Source of the DNA: an uncultured Clostridia bacterium
GTDB lineage: Bacteria; Bacillota; Clostridia; Oscillospirales; Ruminococcaceae
DNA length: 5,481 bases
Reading direction: 5' to 3'
NCBI GenBank assembly: GCA_945835425.1
Contig: CAMAJC010000143.1
Location: 1-5,481, forward strand
Part shown: one piece after another, positions 1 to 4,739 of the stretch
How positions within the stretch are numbered: position 1 is the first letter of the stretch
Layout: every line of letters begins with the position of its first letter
Translations under genes and position numbers: made by a program
Notes under the pieces: model-generated
Database searches by the model: none
What the model was told of the DNA's origin: nothing
The model's input: only the letters and a program-made list of their open reading frames with translations

Positions 1-217
1 CACCGAAACCCAGGGTCGTTCATTTTTACTTCATAAATAATAATTCTGAATATAAAGGCAGGACAAAGAGTTTTCCGATAGATTTGCAGGGTTTCTGACG
101 CGGCAGTTGCAAAAATAAAGATAATATAAAGATTCTTTCATCACGGTACGGTCACAATGAGCCTGTATAATAGCCCCATCGGATTTTCTGCGCAAAACCC
201 TTTTTCTATTTCTTGAC
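1..217. other. A+T-rich intergenic DNA, no gene recognised
   Basis: I find no credible coding sequence here on either strand. Open frames are short, lack ribosome binding sites and show no recognisable protein motif. A TATAAT hexamer lies at 166-171, but no acceptable -35 element sits 16-18 bases upstream, so I do not call a promoter. At 181-205 a weak A+T-rich stem (GG-TTTT with AAAA-CC) is followed by a short T run. It could be the remnant of a terminator, but the stem is too poor to assert it. Confidence 0.55.
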
Positions 218-338
218 TGTAGCGGCGACCTGCGGTCGCCACCGATACAGAAAAATGACCGTTTGACAAGATTTACATGCACCTCACAAGAACAGTGTGG
301 TTTATGGAGTCCGGTGGCGACCGCAGGTCGCCGCTACA
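218..338. repeat. Perfect 27-bp inverted repeat pair (REP/MITE-like element)
   Basis: The 27 bases at 218-244 are the exact reverse complement of 312-338, with a 67-base A+T-richer spacer at 245-311. Each arm contains its own small palindrome, GGCGACC-TGC-GGTCGCC, so each can form a 7-bp hairpin alone and the two can pair as a 27-bp stem. Matching stops abruptly at both ends of the arms and I see no target-site duplication outside them. The design resembles bacterial REP/BIME units or a small MITE; short G+C palindromes of this style are, from memory, common between genes in gut Clostridia. No protein is encoded inside. Seeing two copies in opposite orientation supports a dispersed repeat family, but only a genome search can show that. 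Confidence 0.8.
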
Positions 339-405
339 ATTGCAAAACACGGCTGGCGCTTATTGTCAAATATCTTAAACGTTTTCCCATCCATCAGCAA
401 AAGCC

Positions 406-433
406 TTGTTTTTCCGGGCAAGGATAGTATACT
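406..433 (+). promoter_or_regulatory. Candidate upstream promoter P1
   Basis: TTGTTT (406-411) and TATACT (428-433) are separated by 16 bases. The -10 is one base from consensus and the -35 keeps only the TTG. A start about seven bases downstream would fall near 440, at the first base of the hairpin at 440-483, so the RNA would begin with a stable 5' stem. It is weaker than the copy at 512-540. The call rests on sequence match alone. Confidence 0.4.
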
Positions 434-439
434 TTTAAT

Positions 440-483
440 CTCAGTGTGTTTTCTGCGCCGCAGGCGCGGAAAAACATACTGAG
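440..483 (+). promoter_or_regulatory. Long hairpin between the two promoter copies
   Basis: The left arm 440-459 pairs with the right arm 463-483 around a three-base loop (460-462). The stem is 20 bp with two G-U pairs and one bulged A, and has a G+C-rich tip (GCGCC with GGCGC). No T run follows, so it is not a typical rho-independent terminator. It could be a 5' mRNA-stabilising stem for transcripts from P1, a protein-binding palindrome acting on the downstream promoter, or another small palindromic repeat. Confidence 0.6.
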
Positions 484-511
484 CAACTTTCCGGTTATTC
501 ATCAAAAAGCC

Positions 512-540
512 TTGTATTTTCCACGGAACAATAGTATAAT
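512..540 (+). promoter_or_regulatory. Candidate main promoter P2 of the operon
   Basis: TTGTAT (512-517) and a consensus TATAAT (535-540) are separated by exactly 17 bases, the optimal sigma-70/sigma-A spacing. A start near 547 would give a leader of about 58 bases before the ligase start at 606. It is the nearest good promoter to the first gene and the second copy of the direct repeat. This strengthens the choice of 606 but does not exclude an in-frame ATG at 570. Confidence 0.6.
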
Positions 541-590
541 AAAGAGTATTGGATATATGATGGAATTGTATGTCCGTGATACTGACAGAA

Positions 591-596
591 AGGAAG
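591..596 (+). promoter_or_regulatory. Ribosome binding site of the ATP-grasp ligase
   Basis: AGGAAG lies nine bases before the ATG at 606. The in-frame ATG at 570 has only a weak GATGG upstream, so this site decides the start. Confidence 0.7.
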
Positions 597-605
597 AGAC
601 TGTTT

Positions 606-1841
606 ATGTCCGCACCCTTTATTCCCGTCCTGCTGGGCAGCGACGTCAACGTCTACGGTATGGCCCGTTCTTTCCATGAAGCGTATGGCCAGTACGGCGT
701 TACCTCTTATGCAATCGGCAAAAAAGCCCTCGGCGCGACCTCGAACTCCAAAATCGTCAAGGTCGCCGTTACCGAGCCTGACCTCGAAAACGACGAGGTC
801 TTTGTGAAAACCCTTGTGAAATTCGCGGAGGAGCATCAAAACGGCAAACAGCTGCTGCTCGTCCCCTGCGGCGATAACTATATCAAGCTTCTGGTCCGCA
901 ACCAGGAGGCGCTCCGCCCTTACTACACCTTCTCCTGCATCGACGAGGACCTGCTGATGCGGCTGTCCATCAAGGAGAGCTTCTACCAGGTCTGCACCGA
1001 GCACGGCTTCCTCTTCCCGAAAACCACCACCTGCACCGCAGAGAATTATAAGGAAGTGGAGCTGCCGTTCGACTTTCCCTGCATCATCAAGCCCTCCAAC
1101 TCGGTGGCTTACTGGAACTGCACCTTCCCGCATAAAAAGAAGGTCTTCCTCGCAAACAACAAGCAGGAATTTGATGATATCCTCGCGGCGATCTACGGCT
1201 CCTCCTATCAGGACCACCTGATCCTGCAGGAGTACATCCCCGGCGAGGACTGCCAGATGCGGGTCATGAACTGCTACTGCGGCAAGGACAAGAAGGTCAA
1301 GCTGATTGCGCTGGGACATGCCCTGCTGGAGGAACATTCTCCCGAAGGGATCGGCAGCTATGCGGCCATCATCAACACCGTTGACCACGCGCTGGCGAAG
1401 CAGATGAAGGAATTCCTCGAGGATATCGGCTATGTGGGATTTGCGAACTTCGATATGAAGCTCGACCCCAGAGACGGCAAGTACAAGCTCTTTGAGATGA
1501 ACCTGCGTCAGGGCCGCTCCAGCTTTTTCGTCACTGCGGCAGGCTACAACCTCGCGACCTTCCTGGTCAACGACCTGATCCTTGGCCAGCCGATGGGATG
1601 CGTCGTGGCCGATGAACCGGCTCTTTGGAGCATTATCCCGAAGCACGTCATCTTCAAGTATGTCCATGACGAGGATTTAAAAGCGGAAGCCAAAGAGCTG
1701 ATCAAAGCCCACCGCTATATCCACTCGTTCTATTATGAGCCGGACCTGTCGCTGAAACGCCGGGTCTACTACCTCAAAAACCAGCTGAACTATGTGAAAA
1801 AATACAAGAAATACTTTGGCAATAAAGGATTGCATGAATGA
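606..1841 (+). CDS. ATP-grasp ligase, probable D-aspartate ligase (Asl type)
   Basis: The 411-residue cytoplasmic protein has no signal peptide or membrane segment. The start at 606 follows AGGAAG; an in-frame ATG at 570 would add 12 residues but lacks a good binding site. ATP-grasp features seen: a Rossmann-like N-terminal part opening PFIPVLLGSDVNVYGMARSF (residues 4-23); CIIKPS (159-164) with the ATP-binding Lys162; LQEYIPGED (207-215), the hinge strand and loop; and FEMNLRQGRS (296-305), where Glu297 and Asn299 are the expected magnesium ligands. From family knowledge, Aslfm of Enterococcus faecium is an ATP-grasp enzyme that joins the beta-carboxylate of D-Asp to the side-chain amine of the third residue of UDP-MurNAc-pentapeptide, and its gene sits beside an aspartate racemase gene. 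Here the stop overlaps the start of such a racemase gene (ATGA), implying translational coupling. The ATP-grasp fold is certain; the D-Asp substrate is inferred from context and remembered similarity. A different carboxylate-amine ligase, for example in small-peptide synthesis, remains possible. Confidence 0.85.
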   Translation: MSAPFIPVLLGSDVNVYGMARSFHEAYGQYGVTSYAIGKKALGATSNSKIVKVAVTEPDLENDEVFVKTLVKFAEEHQNGKQLLLVPCGDNYIKLLVRNQEALRPYYTFSCIDEDLLMRLSIKESFYQVCTEHGFLFPKTTTCTAENYKEVELPFDFPCIIKPSNSVAYWNCTFPHKKKVFLANNKQEFDDILAAIYGSSYQDHLILQEYIPGEDCQMRVMNCYCGKDKKVKLIALGHALLEEHSPEGIGSYAAIINTVDHALAKQMKEFLEDIGYVGFANFDMKLDPRDGKYKLFEMNLRQGRSSFFVTAAGYNLATFLVNDLILGQPMGCVVADEPALWSIIPKHVIFKYVHDEDLKAEAKELIKAHRYIHSFYYEPDLSLKRRVYYLKNQLNYVKKYKKYFGNKGLHE

Positions 1842-2578
1842 AAGCACTTTTCTCTAACGATACCCCGGTTTTGGGCATCATCGGCGGCATGGGTCCGATG
1901 GCCTCGGCTTATTTTCAGGAACTGCTCGTCCGGATGACCGACGTCCGCACCGATCAGGAACACCTGCCGACTGTCCTGCTCAATGTCCCGACGATCCCCG
2001 ACCGGACAGCATTTATCCTCGGACAGTCCGAAAACAGCCCTGTGCCGGTACTGCAGGAGGCTGCCGGGACGCTGGAAGCCCTCGGCGCCAGCTGCATCGC
2101 TATCACCTGCGTCACCTCCCACTGCTTCTACAGACAGGTCGCGGAACAGATAAACATCCCCTGGATCCATGCGGTCCGGGAAACCGCCGCCCATCTAAAG
2201 GAACAGGGCGTCAAAAAGGCCGGTATCCTCGCCACCAGCGGCACGATCCGGACGGCGCTTTTCCAGCATTTTCTGGAAGAAGCCAGCATCAACTGGGAAA
2301 TCCCCGACGCGGAGGGACAGGCTGACGTTATGAGCCTGATTTATGACAATGTAAAAGCCGGGAGGCCGGTCGATCTGGACAAATTCCACCGGGTCACCGA
2401 AAAAATGATGGAACGGGGCTGCGAGGTCAATATCCTCGGCTGCACCGAGCTGTCGCTGATCAAGCGGGATTACCCCGCACCCGGCTGTATCGATGTGCTG
2501 GAGGTGCTGGCCCGCGCGGCAATCCTTCGCTGCGGAAAACCGCTGGGCGCACAGTACCGGAATCTTCTGGGGAACTGA
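1838..2578 (+). CDS. racD: Aspartate racemase (Asp/Glu racemase family)
   Basis: The 246-residue cofactor-independent racemase should interconvert L- and D-aspartate in the cytoplasm. AAAGGA (1824-1829) lies eight bases before the start, inside the end of the ligase gene, and the ATG overlaps the ligase stop by four bases. Family marks seen: GIIGGMGP (13-20); the EHLP...IPDRTAFIL segment (41-61) typical of aspartate rather than glutamate racemases; the first catalytic cysteine Cys91 in ITCVTSH (89-95); and the second, Cys202, in GCTEL (201-205). Both acid/base cysteines are thus present. The usual CNTAH motif reads CVTSH here, so the substrate-contacting Asn is replaced by Val92. Length is normal for the family. 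Coupling to the ATP-grasp ligase suggests its D-Asp is passed to that enzyme. A related Asp/Glu or broad amino acid racemase is the main alternative. Confidence 0.9.
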   Translation: MKALFSNDTPVLGIIGGMGPMASAYFQELLVRMTDVRTDQEHLPTVLLNVPTIPDRTAFILGQSENSPVPVLQEAAGTLEALGASCIAITCVTSHCFYRQVAEQINIPWIHAVRETAAHLKEQGVKKAGILATSGTIRTALFQHFLEEASINWEIPDAEGQADVMSLIYDNVKAGRPVDLDKFHRVTEKMMERGCEVNILGCTELSLIKRDYPAPGCIDVLEVLARAAILRCGKPLGAQYRNLLGN

Positions 2579-2746
2579 AATAAATAAACAGAAATGCGGC
2601 CGCGTCGGATATGTGCAGGCTTTTTTCAACAGAATATAAAGCTTCAGATTTTACGCCGCTGCCCGGCGCGTTCGCCCAGTGTATGTCTATCACGGACGAG
2701 CGGATTGCGTAGCAGGAGCGAACAGCGCGAACAAGAAAGTTTTCGC

Positions 2747-2768
2747 CAAGCCTTTTTCAAAAGGCTTG
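2747..2768 (+). promoter_or_regulatory. Perfect 10-bp hairpin just upstream of the asnB ribosome site
   Basis: CAAGCCTTTT (2747-2756) and AAAAGGCTTG (2759-2768) are exact complements around TC. The stem ends two bases before the GGGGG ribosome binding site. No T run follows on either strand, so it is not an ordinary terminator. It could protect or process the mRNA 5' of asnB or tune its translation. It could also be part of a dispersed palindromic repeat. Confidence 0.6.
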
Positions 2769-2770
2769 AA

Positions 2771-2775
2771 GGGGG
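2771..2775 (+). promoter_or_regulatory. Ribosome binding site of asnB
   Basis: GGGGG, within AAGGGGGAAG, lies eight bases before the ATG at 2784. It fixes the start that puts the catalytic cysteine at residue 2. Confidence 0.75.
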
Positions 2776-2783
2776 AAGTTACA

Positions 2784-4628
2784 ATGTGTGGATTTGCAGG
2801 ATTTTCGGTCAATGGCCTGCCTGACGCCAAGCGGGTCATTGACGCTATGGGCGACCGGATCGCTCACCGCGGCCCTGATCAGGCCGCATCTTATGTAGAC
2901 GAGGATATGGCGCTGGGATTCCGGAGACTCGCAATCATCGACCTTTCTGGCGGCTCTCAGCCTATTTTCAATGAAGATAAAACCAAGGTGCTGGTCTTTA
3001 ACGGCGAGATCTATAACTATCAGTCGATCCGCGCCGATCTGCTGGCAAAAGGGCATGTTTTTACCACCGAGACTGACTCGGAGGTGCTGCTCCATGGATA
3101 TGAAGAATACGGCGCAAAAGGGCTGCTCGACCAGCTGCGCGGTATGTACGCCTTCGTTATCTGGGACAAAACTGAGAAAAAGCTGTTCGGAGCACGGGAC
3201 ATCTTTGGTATTAAGCCGTTTTATTACTATAAAAAGGGCGATACCTTTATGTTCGGCAGCGAAATCAAATCCTTCCTCGAGCATCCGCGCTTTGAAAAGG
3301 AACTGAACGAGGAACGGCTCCCCGACTGGCTGTGCTATGAGTATGTGCCGGACAACGAGACGATGTTCCGCAATGTTTATAAGCTCCCGTCCGGCTGCTA
3401 TTTTGAGTACCGGAACGGGCAGATGAAGATCGAGCGCTACTACGAGGTCACCTACCATATCGACGAGAGCAAGACCCAGGAAGAATGGGAACAGCTGATT
3501 GCCGAGACCTTCACCGAGTCGGTTCAGGCCCATCAGATCGCGGACGTCGAGGTCGGGTGTTTCCTGTCCAGCGGCATCGACTCCTCTTATGTCGTCAAAG
3601 AGGTCTCGGAGTGCACCAAGGATATCAAGACCTTCACCGTCGGCTATGAGGAGGAGAAATATTCCGAGCTGTCCTATGCGCAGGAATTTTCCAAGACCGT
3701 CGGCGTCCAGAATATCAGCAACAAGATAAACGCCGACGATTACTTCGGCATGGCCAGCAAAATCCAGTATTATATGGACGAACCGCTCCCCAACCCTTCG
3801 GAAATCCCGCTGTATTTCCTGGCACAGAACGCGGCGAAATACGTCAAGGTCGTGCTTTCCGGCGAGGGCGCGGACGAGTTGTTCGGCGGCTATCCGATGT
3901 ATCTGGCAGGCGGACATTTCCAGCGCTATGCTAAAATCCCACGCCAGCTGCGGAAGGCTGCGGCCGGGGTCGCAAAGCACCTGCCGGACTTTAAAGGAAA
4001 GCAGTTTATCCTCCGCGGAGCCATGGAGCCCTATCAGCGGTTTATGCGGGCAAACTACAACTTTACCTATGAAAACCGGAACGAGGTCCTGAAAAAAGAC
4101 TATCACGCCAAGGACCCCACCGAATATGCAAAGCCGCTGTTCGACCGGATGAAGGGCTTCGATGAGCCGACGACCTTGCAGTATGTCGATATGTACACCT
4201 GGATGCTGTACGACATTCTGCAGAAGGCCGACCGGATGAGCATGGCAAATTCCCTGGAGCTGCGGGTACCTTTCCTCGACAAGAAGGTGCTGGAGCTGGC
4301 GGTGCAGATTCCGACCCGCTACCGCGCTTACGATGAAGTGACCAAGCGTGCCCTCCGCGGCGCTGCGATCAAGGAGATCCCGCCCAGGACCGCCAACAAG
4401 AAAAAACTCGGCTTCCCGGTGCCGCTCTCCGACTGGCTGCGTGAGGACAAATACTACGAGATGGTGCGGGAAAAGTTTGACGGCGAAGTGGCAGCGAAAT
4501 TCTTCAACCACGACTTTATCCGCAAGATGCTGGACGACCATAAGGCCGGCACCCAGCTGAACATGAAAAAAATCTGGGTCATTTACACCTTTATCCTCTG
4601 GTACGAGGAGTTCTTCGTGAAAAACTGA
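2784..4628 (+). CDS. asnB: Glutamine-hydrolysing asparagine synthase family amidotransferase
   Basis: The 614-residue cytoplasmic enzyme has two domains. Residues 1 to about 200 form a class II glutaminase: the nucleophile Cys2 in MCGFAGF, HRGPD (28-32), RLAIIDLSGGSQP (48-60) and FNGEIYN (72-78). The synthetase domain carries the ATP pyrophosphatase loop LSSGIDSS (261-268), SGEGADELFGGY (359-370), and LGFPVPL from residue 542. It uses Gln ammonia and ATP to amidate a carboxylate. The start at 2784 is required: Met removal must expose Cys2, and the 35-residue extension from 2679 would bury it. Length matches the roughly 610-630-residue AsnB/AsnO group. Family members include true Asn synthetases and peptidoglycan amidotransferases: AsnH of Lactococcus lactis amidates cross-bridge D-Asp, and LtsA/AsnB types amidate meso-DAP. 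Its position after a D-Asp ligase and racemase favours D-Asp amidation, which is an inference. No residue I can see separates this from free L-Asn synthesis. All active-site motifs are intact. Confidence 0.93.
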   Translation: MCGFAGFSVNGLPDAKRVIDAMGDRIAHRGPDQAASYVDEDMALGFRRLAIIDLSGGSQPIFNEDKTKVLVFNGEIYNYQSIRADLLAKGHVFTTETDSEVLLHGYEEYGAKGLLDQLRGMYAFVIWDKTEKKLFGARDIFGIKPFYYYKKGDTFMFGSEIKSFLEHPRFEKELNEERLPDWLCYEYVPDNETMFRNVYKLPSGCYFEYRNGQMKIERYYEVTYHIDESKTQEEWEQLIAETFTESVQAHQIADVEVGCFLSSGIDSSYVVKEVSECTKDIKTFTVGYEEEKYSELSYAQEFSKTVGVQNISNKINADDYFGMASKIQYYMDEPLPNPSEIPLYFLAQNAAKYVKVVLSGEGADELFGGYPMYLAGGHFQRYAKIPRQLRKAAAGVAKHLPDFKGKQFILRGAMEPYQRFMRANYNFTYENRNEVLKKDYHAKDPTEYAKPLFDRMKGFDEPTTLQYVDMYTWMLYDILQKADRMSMANSLELRVPFLDKKVLELAVQIPTRYRAYDEVTKRALRGAAIKEIPPRTANKKKLGFPVPLSDWLREDKYYEMVREKFDGEVAAKFFNHDFIRKMLDDHKAGTQLNMKKIWVIYTFILWYEEFFVKN

Positions 4629-4634
4629 ACGGAA

Positions 4635-4677
4635 AGCGCCGCCTGTCCCCTCTTTTGGGAACAGGCGGCGCTGTTTT
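4635..4677 (+). terminator. Rho-independent terminator of the + strand operon
   Basis: AGCGCCGCCTGT (4635-4646) pairs perfectly with ACAGGCGGCGCT (4661-4672). CCC/GGG (4647-4649 with 4657-4659) extends the stem past one bulged A, around a seven-base loop. A short TTTT (4674-4677) follows. It starts six bases after the asnB stop codon. Confidence 0.85.
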
Positions 4678-4685
4678 GCAGATAG

Positions 4686-4719
4686 AAAATACCCTCCGCA
4701 CGTTTCCATGCGGAGGGTA
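4686..4719 (-). terminator. Rho-independent terminator of the - strand gene
   Basis: On the - strand an 11-bp perfect stem (4709-4719 with 4690-4700, TACCCTCCGCA and its complement, eight-base loop) is followed by TTTT (4689-4686). It lies about 20 bases past the stop of the cell-wall-binding protein. With the + strand terminator it insulates the two convergent units. Confidence 0.8.
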
Positions 4720-4739
4720 CCCTTATTTACGGTTTGCGA

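Larger units (their letters stand above)
392..538 (+). repeat. Imperfect direct repeat (copies 392-431 and 500-538)
   Basis: Two roughly 40-base segments align by hand with about 33 matching positions. Both begin CATCA, share AAAAGCCTTGT, then a TTTTCC block, and end in TAGTATA. They differ by a two-base and one or two single-base indels and by a diverged middle. Each copy contains a -35-like and a -10-like hexamer at sigma-70 spacing, so the duplication appears to have duplicated a promoter. A long hairpin (440-483) lies between the copies. Confidence 0.65.
2579..2783 (+). other. 205-base gap between racD and asnB with palindromes
   Basis: No gene is supported here. An in-frame ATG at 2679 would extend the next protein by 35 residues but lacks a credible role (see the asnB entry). 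The gap holds an imperfect inverted repeat, GCGCGTTCGC (2666-2675) with GCGAAC-A-GCGC (2718-2728), whose 42-base loop is unremarkable. A perfect hairpin follows at 2747-2768. The stretch from about 2640 to 2770 is G+C-rich and palindromic and may be a dispersed intergenic repeat. A TATAAA at 2635-2640 has no good -35 partner, so I call no internal promoter. Confidence 0.5.

Noticed and set aside
263..268. A consensus TTGACA -35 element
   Set aside because: No -10 hexamer lies 15-19 bases downstream.
31..282. An 83-residue - strand open frame in the upstream gap
   Set aside because: It runs through one arm of the inverted repeat, has no ribosome binding site and no protein motif.
218..338. 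A CRISPR array or transposon end
   Set aside because: There are only two arms, in opposite orientation, with one spacer. There are no cas genes, no transposase and no target duplication.
440..483. A rho-independent terminator
   Set aside because: No T tract follows the stem on the + strand, and no gene ends upstream of it.
570..605. A 12-residue N-terminal extension of the ATP-grasp ligase
   Set aside because: The ATG at 606 has AGGAAG at good spacing and begins the recognisable PFIPVLLGSD strand. The ATG at 570 has only a weak site. It is not strictly excluded.
495..1667. A 390-residue open frame on the - strand opposite the ATP-grasp ligase
   Set aside because: It is a shadow of the ligase gene. 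It is rich in Val, Asp and Leu with no recognised motif, and runs through the promoter region.
2679..2783. A 35-residue N-terminal extension of the asparagine synthase
   Set aside because: It would bury the Cys2 nucleophile, spans the palindromic spacer, and has no ribosome binding site comparable to the one before 2784.
2757..4709. A 650-residue open frame on the - strand opposite asnB
   Set aside because: It mirrors the asnB codon bias (G+C-rich third positions), has no ribosome binding site or recognisable domain, and runs through the operon terminator. The + strand protein has all family motifs.
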